Below are positions 23,557 through 37,980 of a stretch of 64,000 nucleotides of DNA, one piece after another. The number at the start of each line of letters is the position of its first letter. The first letter of the stretch is position 1. Both the position numbers and the translations under genes were made by a program. The DNA lies in contig OX578142.1 in assembly GCA_951213105.1 (NCBI GenBank), positions 6,340,649-6,404,648 of the forward strand. The letters run 5' to 3'. The stretch is from Amaurobius ferox (Eukaryota > Arthropoda > Arachnida > Araneae > Amaurobiidae). The notes under the pieces are model-generated. The model had not been told where the DNA came from. It was given only the letters and a program-made list of their open reading frames with translations, and did not search any database.

Positions 23557-25326
23557 CTAGCTTCCTTCAAATCAACGTAAACCACTCGCTTCCTACCTAT
23601 AATTTGGTCTTTGTTCACGCTCTTAAATATAAGTTTGATATTGTTTTTGTTCAGGATCCCCCTTTGGTTAAAGGAAATAATCCTAACACCCCCGCCTGGT
23701 CTTCCCTTTTTTACTTCTAAGGCTCTTAAAGCCATGGTTATTATTTGCAATCTTGATATACCTTTTTCATTTAATGATTTCGGATGATCTTGCTGTATTT
23801 GTTTCAGGGGAAACCGCAGGGGCCTGGAGGTGGCGATGTGTTCCACTCTCCAGTCTGTTGGTGCTGTTTTGAGGGATCTTGGCCTTGAGGTGTCGGCTGC
23901 CAAATGTCAGGCCATAGTTTTTGTTAGGACTGGCGTTTTGGTACGACTTCCTTGTTTCAGGATTGGGTAAAATCGTGTGAAGGTTCTGAAGGAGGCGAGA
24001 TATTTGGGACAGACCCTTTCTAGTAATAGAAGTTGGTCTGCTCACATTGCCTCGCTTCAGGAAAAGTGCCTAGGGGTGGCTTCTGGTTTTTCCAGGGTTG
24101 CTGGTTCTGGGTGGGATACCAGTAGGGGTCTTCTTAAGATCTGGTATCTCTCCGTGGTGGAGAAGTTTGTGATTTATTGCGCTGGTGTATGGGCGGGGGA
24201 CCTGAACCAAGACCAGGTCCGGAAGCTCATGATCCTCCAGAGACCTTTTCTGTTGATGATCGCCGGTGCTTATAGGACTTCTCCCTACGGAACGTTATTT
24301 GTCCTCCTTGGTATCCCGCCCCTCCATGTGGTTCTCCGGAACCCTCATTTGAAGTTTTTGTTCTGGAGGAAAAGGCGGGAAAGCTTTTTGGGCTCTTCAC
24401 TTCCTTCTCCGGCTGAATTTGATTGCCGCCAGTCATTTTCTTTGGTTCCTCCTTGTCACCACATCGTCACTTTTCCTGAGATTCCTGGTCCCCTCGGTGT
24501 ACATATTTACACAGATGGGTCCAGGATCGAAGGAAATGTTGGCTTTGAGGTTTGTATTTTTTACAGAGACGTTCTTATTCACGTTATTTCCAGGAAACTG
24601 TCTTCTTATAACTCTGTTTTTCAGACCGAGATCCTTGCTATTAAATTCGCCTGCAACTGGGTTCTGCAAGATAATAGGAAAGCCTTGATTTTTTTCTGAC
24701 AGCTATACTTCTATTACCGCTCTGGCGTCCATTAGTAGCAATTCTGGTGTTTTGCAGGATGTTAAGAATGAAATCTTCTTGGCGAGAAATTTGGTTGATC
24801 TTAGGTGGGTCAGAGCACATGTAGGTATCCCTGGTAATGAGGTGGCAGATGGTTTTGCCAAAGCTACTGCCCTAGAATGTGAGCCGCTGGTGGTGCCTGC
24901 CCCTTACTCGCTGCTGTCCAGCTTTGTTCGGAAGGCGGCGAGTGATGATTGGCGCGTCTATGGTGACTCGCTGTCTGAAGCTCGCGTGCCCGGTTGTTCC
25001 GTCCTTTTCCTAGTGTTAATTTTGAAGTTACGGATAGGGCTTTGTTCCAGTTTTTGTCAGGACATGGCCCTTTCCCTAGCTACTTATTTAGGTTTAAGCG
25101 GAGGTCTTCTCCCTAATGTGGATGTGGGGAGGAGGGCAACGCTGATCATTTTATGTTTTCTTGTCCTCTTACTAGATGGCATCATTTAGTTAGGCCTGCT
25201 GACGGACTGCGGGCGTTATGGTTGGATAGGGTTTTGGCCCGCCCCCAGTCCATCGTTCGAATTAGGAACTGCCTTCTGGTTGCCAAGCGTATTTGTAATG
25301 AGGACCTGCCGGGTGTCCCGGGCTAG
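23557..25326 (+). pseudogene. EN/RT/RNase H ORF2 pseudogene (copy 2)
   Basis: Same endonuclease-to-RT deletion junction (about 23780) and the same T-run frameshift in RNase H as copy 1. Confidence 0.85.
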
Positions 25327-26184
25327 TCTTGTATTTAGACTCTTTTCTTGGTTTTTATAGCTATAAAATTTTGCTGTTGGTTAAATTAGAAAGTTAATTT
25401 GTTTCAATTGGAATTTTTAACAGTAACCCTGGGTCACCGGGTAGGCACTCTGAGTTGAATAATGTAAATATTAAATCTTAAATTTTGTAAATGGAATAAA
25501 AGTTTCCATTGTTTAATGAATGCAATGTAAATTATTGTGTTTTAATGTGAAATATATACAGTGTTTTAATAATGATTGATATTATAAAATTTTGTGTATG
25601 TATTGTATATAGCACAAAATTTTGGAAATTTATCCCATTGGGATGCTCTTGGCCACTTGTCCTTGTTTTTTAGTTTTAGGGACGGTTCATTTTTGGAACA
25701 AAATGTTTATTGTTTTGTTGTTAGAAACATTTATTATAGTTTATTGTTATGAGATACGGATTTTGTAATAAGTTATAGTTTCTAGGTTTCTAATTGTTTT
25801 GAAAATGACAATTATTGTAATAAATTGTAATTTTATAATAATTGTATTATAAATACTTTGTTTTGAAGGTTATTTTGGCTTTATAATTAGTTTTGTTGAA
25901 ATGATTATATATGTTAATAGATTTTGTTAAATATCATTTATGTTGCTTCTTTGTTAATATTTAAGTATTTTTCCCGTAAAATTGTTACGGATGAATGTGG
26001 TTGTGTAACCTGCCTGACAGGCAACCCCTTTTTAAAATTTTTACTTTAATAAATTTGTTGGACCCTTGGGGGGGGGATGATGGACTTTATTTCTCAGCCG
26101 TGGAGCAAACTGCTCGATGCCATTCGTGGCGAGCGCCACGGTCTGAGTTCTGCAAGCTCTTAATTTCATCATCCTCATACCATC
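25327..26184 (+). other. Non-LTR 3' region (copy 2)
   Basis: Counterpart of 8313-9170; nothing coding. Confidence 0.5.
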
Positions 26185-27039
26185 GTTCCATCATTTAAAA
26201 TTATTATTTATCCATATTATTATTAATATTATTTATCCTTATTATTATTATTTATCATTATTATTTATCTATAAAATTAAAACATCTATCGAAATATCAT
26301 TTAAAATATCCATAAAATAAAATATCAATTTAAAAAATCCATATTGTTCCATCACTCATCCATATCGTTCCACCAATACATAAATATAATAATTTCAAAT
26401 ACATCACCACAATTCAATCATTTAAATTATTTAAAATATCCATTTAAAATATCTATAAATTAAAATATCCATTTAAAATATCATATAAATATAATAATTT
26501 TACCCGCTGTATACAACACATATGCTAAGCTCTTAATTCATTTAAAACCGGAAGCAAGGTCCCCATGGAGACGGAGAAAAAATTTCTACGGATGAAAACG
26601 CGGTTTGCCGAGAAATTTGATATACTTAGGTCATTAAAATCGCGATCCTGTGGATATTTATAATTATTTCTTGACCAGATTGGACTTGAAAGAATGCCAT
26701 ATCTTTGACCGTTCTAAAAATGTAAATTATTAGCCGAAATTATGAGTACGTTTTACTATGCGAGAATTTAAAAACCAAAAATCGTTTTTTTGAACAGAAA
26801 GTGACTTCTGTTTTAAAATCTTTAAAAAATATTAGAAATCAAAATTGAAATTTGAATTTGATATAATTTTACTTGCAATTGTCTGCTCTTTCCGGTGGTG
26901 TGGGTTTTTTTTCTACGACGTCTGGATCGTGGAGAAAAAAGGGCAAGAAGAGCAAAAAACGGTCGAAATCGCATAAAACTTTAAATAACTAAAAAAATAA
27001 TTCAAATTTTAAAAATCGGTTTTCACATGTCCCCTTCAC
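26185..27039 (-). mobile_element. Helitron-type fragment (copy 2)
   Basis: Counterpart of 9171-10025. Confidence 0.55.
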
Positions 27040-27185
27040 ACCCCCTGCGTGACTCCGAAGGATGTATCCTGTCCGTCGTGATCGTACTCCGCATGAACAC
27101 GGCGGCAGTTTTGGCAGTGGTTGGAATCGAACCCGGGCCTACCGAGTGCAACTCCAGCGCGCTAACCAATGGGCTACCGCGCCCC

Positions 27186-27380
27186 ATACCAGAAAGGTGT
27201 GGAAACCCCAGGCCGTCCGACTCGTCCAGAGGACTTGAGTAACTATTTGGACGACCGATACCAGAAAGGTGTTGAAAACCCAGGCCGTCCGGCTCGTCAA
27301 TATACCAGAAAGGTGTTGAAGACCCAGACCGACCGGCTCGTCAGCAAGGACATGAGCAATACCAGAAAGGTGTAAGGTAA
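27186..27380 (-). repeat. ATACCAGAAAGGTGT minisatellite (copy 2)
   Basis: Same four motif positions as copy 1, shifted by 17,014; the tRNA-like unit at 27123-27184 adjoins it. Confidence 0.7.
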
Positions 27381-28777
27381 CTGTTTGGACGGGCAGGAAG
27401 TGCACCCAATTTTGACCGGAACCCATTGGGGAAGGAATCCACAAGGACCGTACCCTCCTTCACCTACCACCAACCTCTCGAAATGACTTACGGACCCACA
27501 TGTTTAACCTGATCGTACTCCGCGTGAACACGGCGGAAGTTTTGACAGTGGCTGGAATCGAACCAAGGCCTACCGAGTGCAATTCCCGCGCGCCTACCAC
27601 TGGGCTACCGCGCCCTCCGCGACAATCTCCATAACTTTCTTTTTATTAACCTAATTTAGACCGGAACCCAGTGAGGGAGGCATCCACAAGGGCCGTAACC
27701 TCCTTCCCATACCACCACCCTCTCGGAAGGACTTACGGACCCACATGCTTAACGTGATAGTACACTGCCTGTACACGGCGACAGTTTAGGCAGTGGCGGG
27801 TATCGAACACGGCCTTACCGAGTGAATTCCCGCGCGGTAATTTAAATTTTATAATGACCATATGCTATTTAAAATATCCATAAAATTAAAATATCCATCG
27901 TTCCATCATTTAAAATATCCAAAAAATTAAAGTATCCTTTTAAAATATCCATAAATTCAAATATCCATTTAAAATATCCATAAATTCAAATATCCATTCA
28001 AAATATCCATAAATTAATATACCAATTTAAAATATGCATATAGTTCTATCATTTAAAATATAAATATAATAATTTCCCCCGATGTATACAATGCATCACC
28101 ACAATTCAATCCAGCATAATTCAATCATTTAAATTTTACAATGACCATATGCTAAGCTCTCAATTCTATCATTTGAAAAAGCCGACGTCCCCCCCATTTC
28201 TGGGCGGGGCAGTCAGGGAGGAAGCGGATATATAATCATGACGTCATTAAAATTGCGATCCTGCAAGCAATTTTCACTATTTCTTGACCAGATTGGGCTT
28301 GTAAGAGTGCCAAATGTTTGAGCTTTCTAAAAATGTTAATTATTAGTCGAAATTATGAGTACGTTTTACTATGCGAGAATTTAAAAATCAAAAATCGTTT
28401 TTATTGAACAGAAAGTGACTTTTGTTTTAAAATCTTTAAAAAATATTAGAAATCAAAATAGAAATGTGAAATTGATATATATTTACTCGCAATTGTCTGT
28501 TCTTTCCGGTGGAGTGATTTGTTGTTTCCTACGATGTCTAGATCGTGGAGAAAAAAGGGCAAAAAGGCAAAAAACGGTCGAAATCGGATAAAACATTAAA
28601 TAACTAAAAAAATAGTTCAAATTTTAAAAATCTTAAAAATCGGTTTTCACGTGTCCCCTTTCTACTCCCCCACCCGGGTCTCCGATTGCCAAATTTCGTA
28701 GCTCTCCGACGCGCTGTCGCTGAACGTATATTGTATAAGACACACAGACAGACATACGTTGCCTTTTATTATATAGA
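27381..28777 (-). mobile_element. Helitron-type element with 5' end (copy 2)
   Basis: Counterpart of 10367-11763; contains the copy-2-specific substitution in CCCATTGGGGAAGG near 27428. Confidence 0.6.
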
Positions 28778-29727
28778 AGATAGCATTTGGTTATTATAAC
28801 ATTTAAATTAGCGCGTGGGAATTGCACTCGGTACGCCCGGGTTCGATTCCCGCCGCTGCCTAAACTGCCGCCGTGTTCACGCGGAGTAAGATCACAATAA
28901 CATGTGGGACCGTAAGTCCTTTCGAAATGTTGGTGGTAGGGGAAGGAGGGTACGGTCCCTGTGAATGCCTCCCCCACTGGGTTCCGGTCTAAATTGGGAG
29001 AATAAAAAGAAAGTTATGGAGATTTTCGCGGAGGGCGCGGTAGCCCAGTGGTAGGCGCGCGGGAATTGCACTCGGTAGGCGTTGGTTCGATGCCAGCCAC
29101 TGTCAAAACTTCCGCCGTGTTCACGCGGTGTCGAACCACATTAAACATGTGGGTCCGTAAGTCCTTCCGAGAGGTTTGTGGAAGTGGAAGGAGGGTACGG
29201 TCCCTGCGGATGCCTCCCCCACTGGGTTCCGATTTAACTGGGGTGAATAAGGAGATAGTTATGGATATTTTCGCGGAGGGCGCGGTAGCCCAGTGGTTAG
29301 TGCGCGGGAATTGCACTAGGCAGGAAATGGTTCAATTCCCGCCACTGTCAAAACTTCCGCAGTGTTCACGCGGAGTACGATCAGGTTAGACATGTTGGTC
29401 CGTAAGTCCTTCCGAGAGGTTGGTGGTAGGTGAAGGTGGGTACGGTCCCTGTGGATGCCTCCCCCACTGGATTCCGGTCTAAATTGGGTGGCACTTCCTG
29501 GGCGTCCAAACAGTTATCTTACACCTTTCTGGCAGGTCGCGCCAGCGAGTTCGCCACGATCAGCGAGTCCCTTGTCCGAAGGGCGTGGGTTGCCCGTTGG
29601 CTCTCCTTCTTGTTGGGGATTGTCTTTTCTCGGTCGTGCAAACCAACCCTTTAAGCTCTTTGATGGCAAGGGGCAGGGGCAGGGTTGTGGAAGTGTAGCG
29701 AACAGGCTGGCAGCCAAAGGCGGCTAG
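28778..29727 (+). mobile_element. Helitron-type 3' part with three tRNA-like units (copy 2)
   Basis: Counterpart of 11764-12713; CTAG at 29724-29727 abuts the satellite. Confidence 0.65.
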
Positions 29728-32700
29728 TTTAAAATAAAAGGATTGTGGAAAGAAAATTGTGAATATTGGAAAAATCACGAATTTAAAAATTTCATTGCGG
29801 AAAGAAATTTATATTAAAAGTCTATGTCAGGATGATGAAGAATTCAAATGAAGAAAAACATAAAACTTTGTATTTTGAAGGTGGAATTTTCACATAGTTT
29901 TGGCAGTACTGTGCACCGAGAGGATGAGAGGAACAAACTTTTAACAAATAATGTTTTTTTTCTATCTGCGTATAACAAAGGATAAAACCTATTTCACAAA
30001 AAAGTTTTGAAATAAAAATCAAGAATTTTAAATAGAAGATATAATTAAAAGTATTGTGAGAAGATTAATGTGAATTTTGGAAAAATCAGGAAGTTAAAAA
30101 TTCCTTTGTGGAAAGTACTTTATCTCAAAAGTCTATGTCAGGATAATGAACAATTGAAATACAAAAACAAAAAATTTCGTGTTTTAAACAAGGTGGAGAA
30201 TTTACCAGGTTTTTGGCGGCACTTAGCACCGGGTGGATGGGGGTACAAACCTAAAAAAAAATAAATATCGTTTCTATATGTGCATAACGAAGGAAAAACT
30301 ATTTCACGAAAACCAGTTTTGAATTAAAAATCAGCAATTTTAAAAAGAAGATTTAAAATAAAAGGATGGTGAAAAGAAGATTGTGAATATTGGAAAAATA
30401 TCGAAATTTAAAAATTCATTTATGGAAAGAAATTTATGATAAAGTCTATGTTAAAATGATGCACAATTCAAATAAAAAGACAAATAACTTTGTGTTTTGA
30501 AGAAGGTGGAATATTTACGTGGTTTGTGGCGGTGCTTTATACCATGTAGACGGGGGCACAAACCTAAAAAAATAATTTTTTTTCTATATGTGCATAACAA
30601 AGGAAAAACTATTTCACGAAAAACAGTTTTGAATTACAAATCAACAATTTTGAAAAGAAGATTTAAAATAAAAGGATGGTGAAAAGAAGATTGTGAATAT
30701 TGGAAAAATCACGAATTTAAAAATTCCTTTGTGGAAAGAAATTTTTATCAAAAGTCTGTGTCAGGAAGATGAATACTTCAGATAAAAAAACATCAAAATT
30801 CGTGTTTTGAAGAAGGTGGAAAATGTACGTGGTTTGTGGCGGTGCTTTGTCCCGGGTGGATAGGGGGAAAAACCTAAAAAATATAATTATTTATATCAAA
30901 AGTCTGTGTCAGGAAGATGAACAAATCAAATGGAAAAAAACAAAAATTTCGTGTTTTAAAGAACGTGGAAGATTTACGTGGTTTATTTCGGTTTATTTGC
31001 ACCGGGTGGATAGGGGAACAAACGTAAAAAAAAAGGTTTTACTATCTGTGTTTAACAACGGAAAAAGTATTTCACGAAAAACAGTTTTGAATTAAAAATC
31101 AACAATTTTAGAAAGTTGATTTAAAATAAGAGGATTGTGAAAAGAAGATTTTGAATATTGGAAAAATCACGAATTTAAAAATTCCTTTGTAGAACCAACT
31201 TTATGTCAAATGTCTATGTCAGAATGATGAACAATTCAAATGAAAAAAGAATAAACTATGGGTTTCGAAGAAGGTGGAAAATGTACTTGGTTTCTGCCAG
31301 TGATTTGCACCGGGTGGATGGGAGCACAAACCTAAAAAATATAAATATATTTTCTATCTGTGTATAACAAAGGAAAAACCTATTTCATAAAAAAACAGTT
31401 TTGAATTATGAATGCAGAATTTCAATTAAAATATTCAAAATAAATTGATTGTGAAAAGCAGGTTTTAAATATTGTAGAAAGAACTTTATGTCAAAAGTCT
31501 ATTTAAGTATGATAAACAATTCAAATGAAAAAAACAAAGAAATTTCTGTTTTGAAGAACGTGGAAAATTTACGTGGTTTGTGCGATGCTTTGCACCGGGA
31601 GGATGGAGGCACAAACCTAAAAAAATAAATACTATTTCTATCTGTGTGTAACAAAGGAAAAATAACTATTTCAAGAAAAACGGTTTTCAATTAAAAACCA
31701 AGAATTTTAAAAGGTAGATTTAAAATAAAAGGATTGTGAACAGAAGATTTTGAATATTGGAAAAATAATGAATTTAAAAATTCCTTTGTACAAAGAACTT
31801 AATGTCAAATGTTTATGTCAGGCTGATGAACAATTCAAATGAAGAAAGAATAAGCTATGGGTTTTGAAGAAGGCGGAGAATTTACGTGGTTTCTGGCGGT
31901 GATTTGCAGCGGGTGGATAGGAGCACAAACCTAAAAAAAAATTTTTTTCTATCTGTGCATAACAAGGTATAACAAGAGGAAAAACAATTTCACAAAAAAG
32001 AGCTTTGAGTTAAAAATAAAAATATTTAAAAAGAAGAGTGGAAATTAAAGGATTGTGAAAAGAAGATTGTGAATATTGGAAAAATCACAAATTTTAAAAT
32101 TTTTATGTGGGAAGACATTTTTGTCAAAAGTATATGTCAGTATGATGAACAATTCAAATGAAAAAACAAAGAACTTCCTGTTTTGAATTGGTGGAAAATT
32201 TACGTGGTTTGTGTGGGTGATTTGCACCGGGTGGATGGAGGCACATACCTAAAAAAATAAATATTTTTTTTATCTGTGTGTCACAAAGGAACAAAAACTG
32301 TTTCAGGAAAATCGGTTTTGAATTAAAAATCATGAATTTTTTATTCAAACCATTATTTAAAGTAATAGGATTGTGAAAATAAGATTGAGAATATTTGAAA
32401 AATCACGCTTTTAAAAATTCCTATGTGGAAAGAAGTATATATCAAAGTCTCTGATTCAAATAGAAAAAAGACAAAAAATTTCGTGTTTTAAAGAAGATGG
32501 AAAACTTATGTGGTTTGTGGCGGGGCATTGCACCGGGTGGATGGAGGCACAAACCTAAAAAAAAGTATTTTTTTCTATATGTGTATAACAAAGAAAAAAC
32601 TGTTTCACGAAAATCAGGTTTGAAAAAAAAATTATAAATTTTAAATAGAAGATAAAAAATTATGAATTTTAAATAGAAGATTTAAAATAAAAGGATGGTG

Positions 32701-34261
32701 TAAAGAAGATTATGAATATTGGAAAAATAACGAATTTAAAATTTCCTTTGTGGAAAAAATTTATGTCAAAATCTATGCCAGGATGATGAACAATTCAAAT
32801 GAAAAAACAAGAAACTGTTTTGAAGAAGGTGGTATTTTTACGTAATTTGTGGCAGTGCATTGCACCGGGAGGACGAGGGCGCAAACCAATAAAAAATAAA
32901 TATTTATTATCTGTGAAACAAGGAATAAACATATCAAAGGAATAAACATATTTCACAGAAAACAGTTTTGAATTAAATATCAAAAATTTTAAACAGAAGA
33001 TTTAAAAAGATTGTGAAAAGATGATTGTAAATATTGGAAAAATCACGAATATAAAATTTCCTTTGTGGAAAGAACTTTGTGTGAAATGTCTATACCATTA
33101 TAATGAACAATTCAAATGAAAAACCATAAACTATGTGTTTTGCAGAAATTGGAATCTTTACGTTGTTTGTGGCAATGCTTTGCAGTGAGAGGATGGGGGC
33201 ACAAACCAAAAAAAAGAAATATTTTTGTTGGTTTGTGCCCCATTAAAAGATTTAAAGTAAAATGATTGTGAAAAGACGATTGTAAGTTTTGGAAACATCA
33301 CGAATTCAAAAATTCCATTGTGGAAAGTAATTTATGTCAAATTCTATGTCAGGATGATGAACAATTCTAATGAAAAGAAAAAAACTTTGCGTTTGAAGAA
33401 TGAGGAAAACTAACGTGGTTTTGGCGGTGAATTGCACCGGTTAAATGGGGGCACAAACATAAAAAAATAAATATTTTTCTAATGTGTATAACAAAAGAAA
33501 AACTATTTTACCAAAAACAGATTTGAATTAAAAATCAGCAATTTTATATTGAAGAATTAAAATAAAAGGACTGTAAAAAAATATTGCTGATATTGGAAAA
33601 ATCACGAATATAAAAATTCCTTTGTGGGAAGAACTGTATGTCAAAAGTCAATATCAGGATGATGAAAAATTCAAAGGAAAAAATTCTTGTTTTAAACAAT
33701 GTGGAAAATGTATCGGGTGGATGGGGGCACAAATCTAAAAAAAATAAAATGTTTTTATTATCTGTGTATAACAATTTAAAATATATTTCACGATAAACAG
33801 TTTTGAAATAAAAATCAAGAAATTTAAAAGAAGATTTAAAATAAAAGATTTGTGAAAAGAAGATTGCGAAAATTGGAAAAATCACGAATATAAAAATTCC
33901 TTTGTGAAAGGAACTTTGTGTCAAAAGTCTATGTCAGGATGATGAACAATTCAAATAAAAAAACAAAAAATTTCGTGTTTTAAACAAAGTGGAAAATTTA
34001 CGTTGCTTGTGTGGGTGCTTTGGACCGTTTGGATGGGCGCACAAACCTAAAGAAATGAAATAATTTTTCTATCTGTGTATAACATAGGGAGAACCTATTT
34101 TACGAAAAACAGTTTTGAATTAAAAATCAAGAATTTTAAATGAAATATTTAAAATAAAAGGATTGTGAAAAGAAGATTGTAAATATTGGAAAAATCACGA
34201 ATACAAAAATTCCTTTGTGAAAGGAACTTTAAGTCAAAAGTCTATGTGAGGATGGTGAACA
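29728..34261 (+). repeat. ~310-bp satellite array across the copy 2/copy 3 junction
   Basis: Same units in the same order as 12714-17247, with one substitution noticed at 32342. Confidence 0.92.
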
Positions 34262-34982
34262 TTCCCCATTAGTAATTACCCTAATGGGTAATGGGATTAC
34301 TAATTACCTTGTTACCCTAACTTCTACAAATTATAGTGCATAGGTTAATCAATGACATTCAACTAGTATTTTATCTTAATTCTAAATAATTTTACAATTT
34401 CTAGCAACAACAAAAAATGAATAAAATAAAATGAAATAAAAATAAATAAACACGTAAGCCTATTAAAAGTTACATTCTGAGTTTCTTTTTAATGATTGTC
34501 TTATGATATTTCAAGATATAGTATTCAGTAATAATTTTAGTTTCTGCATACTTTATCTGTAAGTACGCATACCTTAGCTGAATGTAGTGAAAAATTATTC
34601 AAATAAAATGCCTGATTAAGCAATAAATACACAGGGTTCTTTTTCAAACTTTTATCAAAACACTAACTGAATGGAATCCATTCATCTTTGCTCCCACAGT
34701 GAATTTGAGTCATTATAACTATTTTATTTAAGGAAATGTACAGCAATATTAATATTTAAAATCACCCATTTTAATGAACATTATCGAGCACACTTCCAAA
34801 TTTCATGAATATTATTTGATTTACTGATAAATTATGATTCCTTTATATCGAACAGAGAATTAAAAGGAAGCAAATAGCAAAAGCTCCGATCGCGGTCTGG
34901 AAGACCTACTCGCAGTGGGCCTACAAGCCAAAACGTTAGAAGTTAGTGCTCCGGCCTCTGCTTTCGGAGGTGACGCTAGAAA

Positions 34983-35620
34983 TGGGGAGACGTCACGCCG
35001 TTGCATCGGATTAGAGTGATTTTAAATGCTAGAATTAATAGCTTAACAAATGGTCATTATAAAATTTAAATGATTGAATTATGGTGGATGGAATTGTCGC
35101 GATGTATTATTGTGGCGTAATGTATTGTTGTATTGTAAAAACTTAATTGTGGCGATGTATTTCACGTTAAAAATGTGGGTCCGTAAGTCCTTCCGAGAGG
35201 TTGGTGGTAGGGTAAGGAGGGTACGGTTCCTGTGGATGCTCCACTGGGTTCCGGTCTAAATTGGGAACATAAAAAGAAAATTATGGAGGATGTCGTGGAG
35301 GGCGAAGTACCGCAGTGGTTAGCGCACGGGATTTGCACTTGGTAGGATCGGGTTCGATTCCCAAAATTGCCGCCATGTTCACGCGAAGTGCGATGACGCT
35401 AAACATGTGAGTATGTAAGTCCTTCCGAGAGGTAGGTGGTAGGGGAAGGAGGGTATTTTCCCTGTGGATCTCTCCCCCAATGGGTTCCAGTCTAAATTGG
35501 GTGGCACTTCCTGGCAGTCCAAAGAGTTACCTTACACCTTTTTGGTAGGTCGCGCCAGCTAGTTTACCACGGTCAGAATTTTCAAGAATAGCGGTCAGGC
35601 TGGTTGCCAAAGGCGGCTAG
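34983..35620 (+). mobile_element. Helitron-type 3' part (copy 3)
   Basis: Counterpart of 955-1592, with the copy-specific G to T at 35213. Confidence 0.65.
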
Positions 35621-36200
35621 TAAATAATAAAAGGAAATATCTGTGTGTCTTATACACTATACGTTCAGCTATCGCGCGTCGGAGAGCTACGAAATTTGGC
35701 AATCGGAGACCCGGAGCGGGTGTGACGGGGACATGTGAAAACCGATTTTTAAAATTTGAATTATTTTTTTAGTTATCTATTGTTTTATGCGATTTCGACC
35801 GTTTTTTGCCCTTCTTGCCCTTTTTTTCTCCACGATCTAAACATTATAGAAAAAAACAAATCATACCACCAAAAAGAGCAGACAATTGCAAGTAAACATA
35901 TATCAATTTCAAATTTCAATTTTGATTTCTAATATTTTTTAAAGATTTTAAAATAAAAGTCACTTTTGGCTAAAAAAAACGATTTTTGGTTTTTAAATTC
36001 TCGCATAGTAAAAAGTACTCATAATTTCGACTAATAATTTACATTTTAAAAAGCTCAAACATCTGGCTTTCTTACAAGTCCAATATGGTCAAGAAATTAT
36101 TATAAATATCCACAGGATCTCAATTTTAATGAACTAAGGATTTTAAATGTCAGTATTTTCAAGGATAGGGTTTTCAAGGCTGGTCGCCAAAGGCGGTTAG
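35621..36200 (+). mobile_element. Short Helitron-type element (copy 3)
   Basis: Counterpart of 1593-2172; no difference noticed. Confidence 0.6.
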
Positions 36201-36373
36201 TAATTAATACAGGACAACTGAAATATATCTAAATGTTCTTTTTAAGTCTGTGTGTGATATTATCTATTGGACAAAACTTATCTATTTGTATAGATTTTGA
36301 TATTATCTATTCAAGAAACTGAAATTTCATGTTATGGGACAACAAAGAAACATATATTATATTTTATACTGTA

Positions 36374-37980
36374 TCTATATAATAAAAGGCAATGTCTGTC
36401 TGTCTGTGTGTGTTATACACCATACGTTCAGCGACCGCGCGTCGGAAAGCTACGAAATTTGGCAATGGGAGACCCGGGGGTGGGGGTGGAAAGGGGACAC
36501 GTGAAAACCGATTTTTAAAATTTTAAATATTTTTTTGTTATTTAATGTTTTATGCGATTTCGGCCGTTTTTTGTTTTTATCCTTTTTTCTCCACGATCCA
36601 GACGTTGTAGAAAAGAACAAATCACACCACCGGAAAGAGCAGACAATTGCGAGTAAAAGTATATCAATTTCAAATCTCAATTTTGATTTCTAATATTTTT
36701 TAAATATTTTAAAACAAAAGTCACTCTCGGTTCAAAAAAACCAACTTTCGTTTTTAAATCCTCCCATCGTAAAAACTACTCATAATTTCGACTAATAATT
36801 TACATTTTTAAAAAGCTCAAGGATCGAGCATTCTTACAAGTCCAATCTGGTCAAAAAATAATGAAAATTGACCGCACGATCTCAATTTTAAAGACGATTG
36901 ATTTTATATTTTTCGGTCAATTCTTGGCGAAGATCCGATTGTTCCCCGACAGCCCCGCCCAGAAATATAGAGGGGGGACGTCACGCCGCACAGTGGTGCC
37001 AAATGAGGAATTTACGGAAAAAACCTCACAACTTATGCATTTCTTAATATTTTTGCATACCTTTTGCGCATGTAGGTAAGTTAAAGGTAATATTTTATAT
37101 GCATGCCAAAACAGCGAAGGTTGCAAAAAGTTGCAGCTGATTTTCACAAAACAGTTGCATAATAGTATCTGCTTTCGACATAACTCATCCAGAACGTGTA
37201 AGAATGTGTAGCTTTTTTTATAGGCTTAAAGAAATGACGGAAACCAAAAAAATTCATATATCTATATTTTACGCTTTATAGTATGATTTTGGCTATGTTT
37301 TTACGAAATGCATTTATGTCAGAAATAAGCTGAGGTTACATATATTGAAAATACGTGAGACATACAATTATAAATATCCACAAAAATTTTGGAAAAAATA
37401 TTGAAATTTTAGTTAGAAAAAACAAGATTTCAACTTGAATGTGGAAGTCTTGTTTAAGATCAGTTTTCCCTTCTAGTTATACTGAATAAAATACATTTAT
37501 TTACAGGGCAAGATATTTCGGTTCATTGAATATCAAAATATAGTAGTTGGTATCGAAAAATATTATTTTCGGGTTTCGGGGTTTTTTCCGCCACGGCACC
37601 AGTGTGCGCCGTTGCATCGGGTTAGAATGATATTTTAAATACTAAAATTAAGAGCTTTGCATATGGTCATTATAAAATTTAAATGATTGAATTATGGTGG
37701 ATTGAATTGTGGTAATGTATTGTATACATTCGGTGAAATTATTATAGTTATATTTTAAATGATAGAACGATATGGATTTTTAAATAGATATTTTAATTTA
37801 TGGATATATTAATTATTTTTATTTTATGGATATTTTAAATGGATATTTCAATTTATGGATATTTTAAAAGGATATTTTAATTTTAAGGATATTTTAAATG
37901 ATGGAACGATGGATATTTTAATTTTATGGATATTTTAAATGATGGAACTAGGGATATTTTAATTTCATGGATATTTTAAA
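36374..37980 (+). mobile_element. Helitron-type 5' part, interrupted (copy 3)
   Basis: Counterpart of 2346-3952. Confidence 0.65.
36989..37606. mobile_element. Transib-like element (copy 3)
   Basis: Counterpart of 2961-3578; ends, 9-mers and CGCCG duplications unchanged. Confidence 0.75.

Larger units (their letters stand above)
17015..34028. repeat. 17,014-bp tandem unit, copy 2
   Basis: Complete copy. Differences noticed against copy 1 are one substitution near 27428 and one at 32342. The junction with copy 1 lies inside the roughly 310-bp satellite array. Confidence 0.97.
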